Below the pieces are notes generated by a model, which did not search any database, was not told the origin of the DNA, and saw only the letters and a program-made list of their open reading frames with translations. From Baylisascaris procyonis (taxonomy: Eukaryota > Nematoda > Chromadorea > Rhabditida > Ascarididae): a stretch of DNA of 64,000 nt. The position numbers and the translations under genes are program-made. Location: assembly GCA_037389465.1 (NCBI GenBank), contig JAZARR010000093.1, forward strand, positions 1,240,001 to 1,304,000, read 5' to 3'. Positions 11,170 through 23,172 of the stretch are shown here, one piece after another. Position 1 is the first letter of the stretch; each line of letters opens with the position of its first letter.

Positions 11170-14100
11170 ATAGAGATCGTTGGGTAGGGACAACTGTCAC
11201 CGATGTCATCCTCTATAAATGCAGCCTGAACAATCTGAATCACATCATTAAAGTTCAAGCAAAGTAAAGGAATACTAGAAAGCAGTTGCAAAACGATTTT
11301 TCATATAAGACTGTAAGTAGTATAGTAATCTACCCGTGGGGTAACACTTTCGACTTCATTCATATGAACGATCTTAGTTCCTCTCAAAGTGTTTCCCTAT
11401 CTAATAGATTCTCAAAAGTGATCACACGAGCGATCGTTTTGGAATAGCGAATTCTTGTGAAAAATCAAGAGAAAGATGTGGAAGAGATATTGCCGCATGG
11501 AATTTCTAGTGAAATTGATTTTATTTCATTGAGGACACTTCCTTTCTGGCCTGTTCACCGTCTGCTTTTGATTGTATAAATAACGTCATTGAAATTTGTG
11601 CATCGAAGAAAGCGGTTCGCTCGCTTAGATGCTACCTTCAGCGTTTGACTGCAAAAGCATTTCTTGTAGCTTAATCAGTATATGCTAGAAATGTGGCATA
11701 AAGCGTTATATGAGGAACGGAAGCTTATATAACTGTCATTATTGCTTATTTCTCCTTCCCCTTCCCCCTCATATTTTGGAACTATGCTTCCGTTCCACTG
11801 TTTCTGAAGAAGGCTAAGATGACAGCAGTAAAAAAACTATCATTCGATTAGTTAAATATCAGTTATTTATTTTGATATGATCGTCAGAAATGCGATATTC
11901 GATCACTTAACGCGAAACGATCTTCTAAGCCACGCAAAATCTGACTTCATTCCAGGTCGATCCACGATCTCCCAGCTTATTTCTTATTAGGGTGATAGGA
12001 TGTCTACGTTGAATATAAGAGTTAAGGCCGAACAGTCTTTTATATCGTCTGTCACTGTAGTCCTAAAATTGGAAAAATATGACGCTATAGGCCCATTGCC
12101 AGTATGGTCAGTGCAATTTTATATGGGCGAAATTTGCAAGCAAGTAATAAGACTAGTTGCTCTACCCTAAAAGAATTCATAGTGGATCCGACGATGAGGT
12201 ATTTTCAATCCTCTTCTCTTCCTAACATACACTGTTAATGACGTTTCCAATAATATTAGATATAGTAGCAGACTCGTTGTTGATAATTTTAAAATTTTCC
12301 TTCAAATGGAGGAGAAGCTCTATGCAACGCTCTATTGATCAAAACTGTAGCAGTTAAGCGTTATCCGTTAAAAATATCAAATGGCCTATATCAACAATCG
12401 ACAGGAATGTTTTCTTATGCTTCGAAGTGAAGTTCTTTCTTGCACATCCATGACATTGTTCTCGTATTATCAAACTATTACTGAAAAATCCTCCAAAATT
12501 GTATCGTTGATGCGTTGCAGCACATATGTTCTGAAGGTTGTCATATAGGCTTCATTAATTAAAGCTAACCCATCTTGGAATGCTGTATATCTATACAATT
12601 ACCTCACTTTGTCTCTCATATCACCAACACGTTTAGAAATTCACCTACAACGTAATGTATAAAAAGTTATCAGTGGAAGTTGATAGTACCATAGCCAATA
12701 CGGTAATATTTATAGACTCAAAAATAAATGATTTAATAGTTTCCTAAAATAACAATAAAATATTGCAGCATAATCTTGTAAGAGCCAGGAAGTATGGAAA
12801 AAACATGCATGATGAGATATCACATCATATGAATATGTGCTTTATTTTTATTTAGACTCCGTCTTATCAAAATCCTTATTTGACTTTATTTTATCAAAAT
12901 CCATTCTTCTCTGCAAATTTTTACGTCTTTCTATCACGTTGAAATTTAACTTGAGATATACCAAATCTTATCTCACTGATATCCTATTTCAATTAAAATC
13001 TTTGCAATTATCAAAATTTTTGAGCTGCAATACTTGCTTCTGATTATTGAAATGATTATATAATATCGGTGATATGCGTATTTCAAAAGAAAAAAGAGAC
13101 AAAAGGCTATTACTCCTCATTACTACTTACTGCGATTCCTTCAGAAAGTGGAATACATATCTTTATTTCTCTTTTTACTTTAAATCTTTTATTTGCAAAG
13201 CAATTTATTCAATCTTCCTCAAGCACTGGTAACATTCTTGTATTTTTCGAATGTTAATGTCAATCGTCATGAAAATTGTAGTGTAATGACACATAGCTTT
13301 AGTGAATAATCGGGAAAATTCCCGAGCAAAACTTCTCTTAATCATGAAAAATAATATTGGTGACGTAGTTATCCAACTCTACAAGTCTAGGTGTTGGAGT
13401 TGGAGGTGGACGGTTCACTTGATCGTCGCTTCGTTGGTTTCGGAACACGTGTTTAGGTTTTTATCGAGATGTTCCGTTCGTTCTAGATGTGTTGTTGCAT
13501 TTCCAACGAGTCTGTACAGTGTTGAATCAATCTTTCAAATGAGTGCTCATTTTTGCTGTTATTTTTTTGTGGTTTATATAACCCTCGAGCATTGCCGAAG
13601 AAATGGCACAAAACGCGGCGATGATCTTACAAACTGTAGCCCAAAAAATATTAAATAAGAATGTATAAAATGCTCGACTAATTTCGGGTCATTCAAAGAA
13701 AACTGAATAAAACACGGCTATTCTTCGTGGTCCTTTTGATAAATCCGCCATTATTGAGAAGTTCTCAGCGATTTCTTATGCCGCAATCAATTCTCCCCTC
13801 ATTTCTAGACCGTCACTGTTATTTTCGAGATACGGAATATTTCAATACTCGTTCCCAACGTTGTTTTTGAAACGGTTTGCATTTTTATTTGATCCATAAA
13901 TAGTTCGTTAGATGAATGCAAAGGTATGCCGGTTGTGTTTCATATGATGGCGATACTATTTCGCAGTATTGCTTGTTGTGATGTTTGTTCTTTGAATGTT
14001 CCACAATCTATGATACCAATCGAAGCGATAAAACAGTATTGCACTTATATATGAGGGGAGTTTGGAAACAAAACATGTGCCATGAGCGAAAAGCCCGCAA

Positions 14101-14455
14101 AGTGGTGGGTCGTCGTAAAATCCGATTTCTATTTCGATCGCGACAGTTCCAGGCACGTTAGATATAAGAGTTCCTTTCAGCATAAATGAAATATCTCATG
14201 TCACTCGCGTAATCATCAGGTTTCTCCCATTCTATAGGCACGGCTATAGCCTCATATGTAAATGCTCCTGGAAGACACTTTACAAGTTGATCAAAACAGC
14301 TGCATTGGCGCTTCATCAAAGTTTAATTTGCAAAGGTAAATAACATTACAGGTTCATCAGCAGGTGTTAATCTTTTGCTACCTCCTATGTCTCGTCGTGC
14401 ATATTATTTGCGTTTGTCACGTGTGGTCTTATAAGTGCGGCAGTGCGTCTCATAG
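11170..14455. other. AT-rich intergenic region
   Basis: No gene is recognised over about 3.3 kb. A minus-strand frame at 13956-14183 (IEIEIGFYDDPPLCGLF in its middle) reads somewhat like coding sequence, but no family or convincing splice partner is found. The 118-codon plus-strand frame at 13302-13658 has no ATG start and unremarkable composition. The DnaJ promoter should lie in the last few hundred bases. Confidence 0.4.
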
Positions 14456-14468
14456 TTTTGATTTGCTT

Positions 14469-14470
14469 AG
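14469..14470 (+). promoter_or_regulatory. Probable trans-splice acceptor of the DnaJ gene
   Basis: TTTTGATTTGCTTAG ends at 14470, 40 nt before the ATG at 14511, with no upstream coding exon in phase. In nematodes a lone acceptor just upstream of a start codon is the usual mark of spliced-leader addition. The leader RNA gene itself is not in the window. Confidence 0.45.
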
Positions 14471-14510
14471 TTATTCTCTTTCGTGAGAATCATATATGTT
14501 GAAGGTAACA

Positions 14511-17500
14511 ATGGTGAAAGAGAGGAAGTTTTACGATATACTTGGCGTGGAGCCGTCGGCAACGGAAAGCGAGCTGAAGAAGGCATATCGAAAGCTGGCA
14601 CTTAAATACCACCCGGATAAGAATCCAAATGAAGGCGAACGATTCAAGCTGATCTCTCAGGCGTATGAGGTGCCCATTAAATCAATTCTTTAGGGAATTT
14701 ATTGGTGTTGAGTGGTTGGTTAATTCTCTTAGCTAGTTTCAAGAAGTCATATTCTGCTTTATCAGCAGATTTCGAATGCAGTCACCAAAATCTTTGCAAA
14801 AAAAAAACGATTTATCTTTGATGGATCAGCATTCGTATCCGTTTAGTTCTGCAGTACGAAAAATATGATTAAAAGATTTATGAGTTAAATCTTTGACGAA
14901 AAAATTGTTAAGCGATTGCCTAGAAATGTGAGCCCATAACAGATAGGATGAGTGACCTTTGTGAATGGCGAAAATCAATGCTTTAGTGTCCAATTTTTGG
15001 TCGTATATTTCAAGTGCACCAACTACATTGAGGATATATAAAAAGGTATATAGATGAAAACATTTCCAATATATGATGGCTAAAGCGAATTTGTATTTGC
15101 TGTGTTTTGCAGTATTTCCAACTAAGTGGAGGCAGTGGTTGACTTCAACATTGGATGGGGAGATGTGAGGAAAGTTAAGAGAGGGGATGGGGATTTCCGA
15201 GTAAAGACAATTTTTTGTATAAGGAGAGGATGAGAATGATATCGCATTTTCTGTGTGAAAATAAGAATTTTTAGGTGGTTTTTGGGGATTTTCATGTTAC
15301 GTAGAAAAGTTACCGAAAGTTTTCATTAAATTCATAGTTACGCGACAGAATAGCAATACCGATCCTGTTATTCTCCCTTTTCGTTTACATTGTGTGCTTA
15401 CATCCTTTGATGCTGCAGGTATTATCTGATCCGAAGAAGAGACAGATATACGATGAGGGAGGTGAAGAGGCTCTTAGCGGTGCAGGTGGTGGTGAAAGCT
15501 TCCATAACCCAATGGATATCTTTGATATGTTCTTTGGAGGTATTTATTATCTTACCTATTTAGTAGATCTTTACAACTATTGTTAATGTTTTTGCCGTTG
15601 TTATATCCTTTATCATTTAACGTCTAAGTTTTACTCTGCTTTTCGTGTTATTTACATTTCCGGCAATCTACGGTAGGGATCGGTGATTGGATTGTGGTAG
15701 CATTTCGTTCGCTGAATAGGTAGGGGGGGGGGGGAAGAAGGAAAGCGGGGTCCTCTTATAGTGCGACTTTTCATTCGTGTTTAAAGTTTGCTTAGGAACT
15801 ACCTCTCTTTGTGCCGAAAAATCATTTTTCACCATTTACTTCTGTTCCCTTGAATATATAGAAAATTTGATCAATCGTCGAAGACCTTTGTTATTGGTCG
15901 GTCCTAAAAGATCAGACTTCGGGTTACGTGTGTTCTTCGTGAGTCTGACCTGATCTTCCTAAGTCTGATCTAATTTGAGGACATTTTCGAAGTGGTGGTT
16001 CAAGAGGCGAGCGTAAAGTTCGTGACATGATCCACCAGTTGCCGGTGACATTGGAGCAGCTCTACAACGGTGCAGTAAAGAAGTTGAAAGTATCTCGTCA
16101 CGTCGTCTGTGCAAAGTGTGAGGGAGCCGGTGGCGCTAAGGTATTTCACTTTTCTCTAACGATTTTAGATTATCGCAAGAATTTACTATGCTTCATCCCC
16201 TGTTTTGTTTCATTTTATTTTTTACATGAGGTTCTATTTCGTATTTTCATCAAACAACAAGGTGAAGGATTCTGAAAGAGCATATTTTTGAGTTGTTTTG
16301 TGAGTGGTGTACGCAAAGGTCAGGTTAACGGTGACGGTGTGATAGGAGCGCGATTGGTTGCAGTGAAACGTACATATCCTTGGTACGTCGTCGCCGCAGA
16401 AGGCGCCGTTTAGATGCGCATAAGATGTTTTGTAGTTGCGTTATCGCTGTTTGGATACTGCATTTACAATTTGTAATGACTCACATATTTCATCGCAGGT
16501 CTGCACCCAGAAAACGATGGTGTGGAATGCACCCGCACGTCTTCCTTCCACGTTTTCACCACTTTTGCACAAATTTTCGACAGTTCCTTGCTCGACGAGG
16601 TTACGCAAATTAAAACGGAACTTACGCAGGTTTTCAGCTGCAGCATAAGTATGTTGTTGAGGTGTTGCTGCATTGGAAATGGCTAGGTAATTGAGGTGAA
16701 TAACGGAGAAATTGCTGAAATCACTGTCATATCTCACCAATGTGCTTTTTCGAGATGGTCGTTTCGAATGCACCGTTTTTGAAAATTCTTAAGCTTCAAC
16801 ATTATCCACTTCTATGCCCCCGTCTCCGAACCTGAAAAAGTTTTGATGCGATACCCAGATGACAGCTAGATCTCAGGGAAGGAATATTGGGAGGTATAGA
16901 TGCTGAAGATACGGTTTTTTTTTTATATTAACAGCTTTAAATTTGCAGAGGAAAGAAATTGAAATCAAGATTTTCGATTTGCAAAAAGCGGCATTTTTCT
17001 GCGTCTGTATATTCGAAATATTCAATGTTTATGTTCGTGTTGATTAGAGTACTTACCAAACTTTCACGTTTTGTCTTTCGTGTTGATTAGAGTACTTACC
17101 AAACTTTCACGTTTTGTCTATGTCGAATTTGTAAGCAATTTATATTTGTATTTGTATATAGAAGATGTGTATTGGCAAAATGTATATGCTAATGTATATA
17201 TATGCGTGCCTTTTTCGTAGTGGAGTAGTCACTCATTCCCAATTCTCACTCTGAATCGTCCGAAACCAATTCGATGATGGTCTGATTTGGGGTTTTCCAC
17301 TGTGATGTACTGATTCGTGTATTTCACGCGATAGGATTAAATTTCAGTAGTTATGCCTCAGAAATAGATAGGCATTTTTTGTATCATATAATGGCAACGT
17401 CGTTCTTATGCTAGAATGCAATGGATGACTAACAATCGATGTTGAAGTGGGCACTGCAGCAGCATTTTGCTCTTCACTGCGCTGTCTAAGTATCGGAAGG

Positions 17501-20146
17501 GCGAAGATGGAAGAGGATGAGGTAACCAGTCAACGGGAGAAAATATCTCTGATATGCCATTCTCAAACGTTTATCGCTGATGTCGATAGATGACCCACTG
17601 AATATGGTTTAAGAGTCAGGAAAGAAGTCAATGGGGAAGCTAGAATTGCAATATTTAGTTGAGCGGTATACGACTCCTGCCGTTTTATTTGTTTAGATGA
17701 TAGTGTGTTTTGTCTTTATTGATAGTCGTCGACATACGTAGGATTTCTTTGAATTGGATACAGATGGTTAGCTTGCATTGCCACAAGCCGAGTTTGAATT
17801 AACAGATGTTTCGCGGTGAAGAGGAGGAATTAGCTTCAAAAATTGGCCACCATCTGTGTCCATTTTTCGTTACAGTAAAATATTTCTGAATATGCCATGT
17901 AGAGTTTCGTAATAAAGCTGTTGTTTCAGGGAAGTGTGATGCAGTGTTCGAACTGTAAGGGTCGTGGTGTGCAGATCCATGTGATGCAAATCGCGCCCGG
18001 AATGGTACAGCAAACACAGTCGACTTGTAGTGTCTGCAAGGGAGAGGGCGAAGTGATTCCCGAAAAGGATCGGTGTAAACAGTGCAACGGACAAAAAAAG
18101 GTGAAGGTCTTATGTCTTTATCTTCTTTTTTTAACCTCAGTCATGAATAGAAACGGAACGATCGTAATTTTTGAATTGTGATGAAGGAAAGGTGATAGAT
18201 GCCTTTTTATTGTTGAAAAGAGATTGCGAATAGTTTTACAATGGAAATGGGACTTTATTTATGCATTGAGTAAAAAAAGTTGTCTCATTTCTGCTTTTAT
18301 GGTATTTAACGCGAAAATTTATTAAACACTTGAAAAGTTTGGAAATTTTAATGGTTTTATAATTAATTGAGACTCTAAAGTGTTTGTTCATGAATGAGAT
18401 GAATTCCATTTATGACGATTGGTGGCTAAGTGGGCCACTTAAATAAGCGTTTGTTTCAGGTTCGCAACGAAACAATATTGGAAGTGCACATCGATAAGGG
18501 CATGAAAGATGGACAGAAAATCGTTTTTTCAGGACAAGGTGATCAAGAGGTAAGTCTATCTTATGATTTCGACGTATTCCTAGAACGTGGGATTGTTTTT
18601 CTTTACCACTATGCTGCCTATTTCCTCTCATCACTTCTGTGGGAGTCTTTTGCGAGTTGTTGATTATATGTTTTAGAATTTCGGGGAAGGGGAGAGGAAA
18701 CTGGGCTGCTTTAATATTTGAAGAGTTGCCCTTGGAAATGCCTCAAAGTAATGTTCCATCCGTGGTCACTGGCAGTTTGAATCAGTTGTCATTAACCGGA
18801 ATTTGCCGGTCATGAATTTCTGTGACGCCAATAGTTTGAGCCTGATAATCAGCCATCAGAGTAGCTTTGATTGGTGATCACTGATAAGATTTGTATCGAT
18901 CGTCAATGCAGCGATATACGGAAATCAAGGTGAACTCTTTAACGGGCCTCATATTCAGGAAGTGAACTATTGTTAGCTGTCAAGTTTATGCTATTCGATG
19001 TGGGTTACAAAGAAATTAATGTTGACCTAATGAAATGAAATAGTGCGTTGTTGCTCAGTTTTATTTTTGCAACAATAGAGAGACAGAATAATTGCAATAA
19101 TTGAGCATGTGTACACTTTATCTGCAAACCTGTTGGTCAAACAGTAGCAATATTTTTTTTATTTTGTAATAGAGAAACAAACGATCGTGTATTTTATAAT
19201 CTCAGGGAAGAATCATACAGGAGCTCGTTGACAATCCTATTCACAAAAGATCAAAGGGAATTTCGCCTTTTACAAGTAACTACAATTGCAATACAATGCA
19301 TTAGAATGCTTTAAGTACTGCTTAGGATTTTAAACTTGTTGCGATAAATAAGTTCATTTTCAGGTGGGCATAACGCCGGGTGATGTAGTCATAATATTGG
19401 ATGAGCAGCCGCATCAGACATTCGTTCGGAAAGGTGCAAATCTGGTGATGCAGATTGATCTGAATTTGGTGGAAGCACTCTGTGGATGCACCAAATATGT
19501 GATGACTCTTGACAATCGTTATCTCATCTTCTCGCTTTTACCAGGTTATTTGTGCTCATGATTGTCGACGTTTTGTTCAGATATGAAGCTAAAACATAGT
19601 TATCACTTATTTCTGAGCAGTTCATGGTGAGTTTAAGAAGGGGGTCCGATATTATGGGGTAGGTATCTTTAGGTAGGAGATAAGCCTTTCTAATTTTTCT
19701 TACCACATGGGGAGGATGGCGTAAAGTGAGGAAGGGGGAGAGAATAGTAAGGTGTTTATCTTGAAAATAATATCTGCATTGCTTCGGCAAGTCTTACTGC
19801 CTTAATCTTCTCTCGACAGTTTTACTGATCTGCAAGGTAAACTCTTTCAGGTGAAGTGGTAAAGCATGGGGACATTCGAACAATTATGGGCGAGGGTATG
19901 CCTCGCTATAAGAGTCCCTTCGAGAAGGGTGATCTGTTGGTACAGTTCGCGATCCATTTCCCGAAGTCGATATCACCGAATAAGATTGAGCAACTTAAGG
20001 CCCTCTTGCCGGATCGCGTCGAACCGATCATTCCTGACGATGCGGAAGAAGTCGATCTAGAAATCATCACCGAGCGAGCCAGCCGTCACTCATCGTCTTA
20101 CGACGATCAGCCGGGCCCACAGGGTGTCAGGTGCCAGGCGCAATGA
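14511..20146 (+). CDS. Type I DnaJ/Hsp40 co-chaperone (DNAJA1/2-like)
   Basis: Seven exons: 14511-14669, 15419-15539, 15980-16140, 17930-18100, 18460-18549, 19364-19544, 19851-20146; all phases match, giving 392 residues, the usual length of DNAJA1/2 proteins. Order of parts: J domain (residues 1 to about 65) with the HPD motif in YHPDKNP, a short Gly/Phe linker ending in FDMFFGG, the C-terminal substrate-binding domain with four zinc-binding CxxCxG-type repeats ([34 protein letters not shown]), the [13 protein letters not shown] strand, and a C-terminal VRCQAQ. The family stimulates Hsp70 ATPase and hands over unfolded clients in the cytosol; the four terminal residues CQAQ form a CaaX box for farnesylation, as in DNAJA1. 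ATG 14511 is preferred; an in-frame ATG at 14496 would add five residues. Exon 3 starts at TTTGAG|GACATT, which restores phase and a short Gly-rich stretch. Confidence 0.95.
17034..17119 (+). repeat. Perfect 43-bp tandem duplication in DnaJ intron 3
   Basis: Two identical 43-bp copies, 17034-17076 and 17077-17119, each beginning TTCGTGTTGATTAGAG and ending GTTTTGTCT. The identity suggests a very recent duplication or an assembly artefact. Confidence 0.9.
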
Positions 20147-20565
20147 GCTTTCCCAATAGCACTGTTCTTCCTGCTTGGGTAATATACGTTTGTCTTACGT
20201 GGGAATTCCAACGGACCTACTTGACCAGTGATCGAACTTTGGAAGAGGGTGGGGGTGGGATGCCTATGTGAGCAAATTGCTGCTCGTGGTGGGCGCATGT
20301 ACTGCAAAATGTAATCCTATACGAAATTTTGGGAAGGAGTTTTGCCTTAAATAGCAATTTAGTTCTCGGGCTTGAATTGAGACGTAGATCACCAAAATTG
20401 TGCTTATTTTCAAGTTGGTTTACTTGGCGAAGTTTGATGCGTTTTGGAAATTTGTTGTTTTGTGAATGGAAAACGAGTTATTGTATGACTTACCAACTGA
20501 ATGGATATTCATTTATCATATCTCACGGTTTAAGAATTGTTATGAAATTGATGTCGAAGGGGCGT

Positions 20566-20571
20566 AATAAA
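20566..20571 (+). terminator. Poly(A) signal of the DnaJ gene
   Basis: AATAAA lies 420 bp after the TGA at 20144-20146, the first canonical signal on this strand after the stop. Confidence 0.6.
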
Positions 20572-22704
20572 GTATTCAGCAAATGATTCAATGAGCATGT
20601 TATATTGCCGTCTTTTTCCCAAATTGATGGTAGGAGGTAATTTAGCGGTCTTCTATCGAAAAAATCACATCCATCGGAATTCTAGTTAGGTCTAGGGGGT
20701 CGGTGGCGAAACAAGAAGTGGGGCCTTCCTTATGTAGGTTAGTTTTGCGGATGAATCTTCGCGATGTTTATTTGTTGTCTTTCCAGATGCAAAACTGATT
20801 CATTCCGTGGAAATGGGGGGATGGATACGTTCTGACGCTTGCATGTGGAAGCATCTCATCGCGTTGCTGGGGGGTGGATTTGCTCGTGGACCCTGCTTGA
20901 AGGGGAAGAGGCGTCTATTTCGTGAGCGAATATGAATTGCATTGGTAAATTTTTGTGTCTAAATTATGCGAGGATGGGGAGTAACCTTACCAAATAGTAG
21001 GAGGGGCTAATTATCCTGGTTGAATTGTATCTCATTTATACAAATTTCACTCTGATATTTCTATATGAAATCAGTTGATTCCGATTTGCGATCTTTGTTG
21101 TTCCGTCTCGACTGTCACCATTTTACTTCGAAGTATTTTGCAAAACTGCTGCCCAGAAATAAAGATTGTGGAGCAGACAGTTTTGTTGATGATTTGAGAG
21201 TGATTTATGATGATCGAAATGAATGAATTGTTTTTTCTTTCTTTGTTTTGTTTGAAGGCGCAAGGAAAATGAACCAGCAGAAAGAGGGGGAAGGGTGGGA
21301 GAGAGCGTTGGTGCCTCATTTATTGACTTCAAGGTGAGGTGTGATGTGCGGATCAACATAAATGTGTGCAGGTTTTGGGCATTTTCCCACCTTCGCTATG
21401 GGTGTTGTGGTGAGTACGCTTGAGTGGCTTATCTCCTGCAATGTCATAGGATATGGCTTAGCATTCCAAATGTTAAACGGAAAGATGACAGACTGGTTTG
21501 AATTGGATCGCAAGAGAGATTATCGGATTAGGAAACCCGTGGTGGAAACAACCTAGCGCTGTGTTTTCCGGTGCTTAGTGCGAATAACAGTAAGCAATAA
21601 CAGTTAGCCAATTGAAACTACGGCATTTTGTCTTGATTGTGCGACTGTGGAAATGTGTCGTATTTTGAACGACATGATCACATCCTGCCAATTTTAAGTC
21701 GGATTTGGGCAATGCCTTTTGCTCCCCATCACTATATGAACTAGCCTCTTTTCCTAAGATATGGTCGCTTTGAATTTGACCCGACGGAACTTTATAAAAG
21801 AAATCAAATAGTTCACTGACGACGAAGTATTCGTCAGGAGAATCAGCATCCGGAGTGTTGCACTTTCCGTTTGTGTCGAATTCTTATGAAGCTACTAAAG
21901 GCTAGCATTTCTAAAAGATGCGATGCTTTTTTATTCAACAGTTGTGGTTCCGATTTTTAAAGAACCGTTTTCGGTGCAATCCACGTATAGGCGTCAAATG
22001 TGAGGAAGCACTGATCTAATGTATAGTTGTAAGGGGCTCAAGCTAAACTGTAATAATCACGTACTAGAACACTGTAGCCATGTGACCCTACTTTTATGTG
22101 CGAAAAGACCGTAATGAGTTGTGTTTATACAATAAACGACGAGATGAGTGAGCACGACAGATGAGGTGGGGCGATGAAAACAGTAAAAGATCAAGATCTA
22201 CGAATGGACATGAGATGGGAACTTCATCTCGTGTTTACTGCATATGAAACAGCTCGTGACAAACAATTTCATGTGGTGTTGAATTCGAAAATCGAACAGT
22301 CATCTAACTTCACACGCTAGGCTATTGCCACCAACGCTGAAGTTGAAACAAGGTGTGTTAGCCCTTCCACCCACTGGTTAGGTTTGAACGAGGTGTGCTG
22401 CAAACATGCAAATTTCAAGGACTTTAAAGGAAATAGGAAAGAAGACGTAATTTAGGTGATGGTAAATAAAAGTTGAAAGTGTTGGAAAGAAATGCAACGA
22501 AAATCATTTCAGGGTGCTGAGTTCGTAATTGCAGTAAACATCGGTCAAATCTAACTCGCAATAATTTTTGAGCAGATTTATTCTCAATAAATTTTTATCA
22601 AACATGATTGCAGTATATTTATCGAAAAATTAGAATTATCGAAATGTAACAAAAATTTGAGAGATAACGGTAATATCTGCTGATTCGCCAATCTTATCAA
22701 ATTA

Positions 22705-22990
22705 TCAATTCAGTTCACTCAAACTACCGTATTCCCTCAAATGAGAAACCCGAGATTCTATTTTTTGCCCAAATTCAGGGTAGAAATCTACTTTATCCTC
22801 AAGAAAGCAGGAAGTTGTAAAAAGAGGTGCCTTAATTGCGCGGTTAAAGGTCAAGTACGTAGGTAAGAAATATTCTCCAATCTCTGCAAGGGTATGTTTG
22901 TTATGGGCATAGTGGTATAGATTTGTGAGGAGTTGGGCGAGATCATCTACAGACACTAAGTTATGCCACTCAACGTCTTCACACTTATTT
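22705..22990 (-). CDS. Unrecognised open frame, possible orphan exon or element fragment
   Basis: The frame is open for about 95 codons on the minus strand and ends at a TGA/TAA pair near 22705. The peptide has a coding-like composition, with VSVDDLAQLLTNLYHYAH in the first part and REYGSLSELN at the end. There is a GTG at 22956 but no convincing ATG, acceptor or neighbouring exon. No family is recognised. It may be a relic of a mobile element or an isolated exon of a gene whose other parts have been lost. Confidence 0.3.
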
Positions 22991-23102
22991 TAGACCATAA
23001 CCGGAAATATGTGCGTGATCGTCTACGCCCTCTCCTCTTTAGAAAATATGCTGATAAGGCGAAATGGAAAAGAGATATACAAGCTGGAAAGTTCATCTTG
23101 GA

Positions 23103-23172
23103 GAGACAAATAAACAGTTTGTGGGAGAGCATTAAATGAGATAAATAAACAGTTTATGAGAGAGCATTAAAT
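23103..23172 (+). repeat. 35-bp imperfect tandem duplication
   Basis: Copies 23103-23137 and 23138-23172 share AAATAAACAGTTT and GAGAGCATTAAAT with about three differences. Confidence 0.85.
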
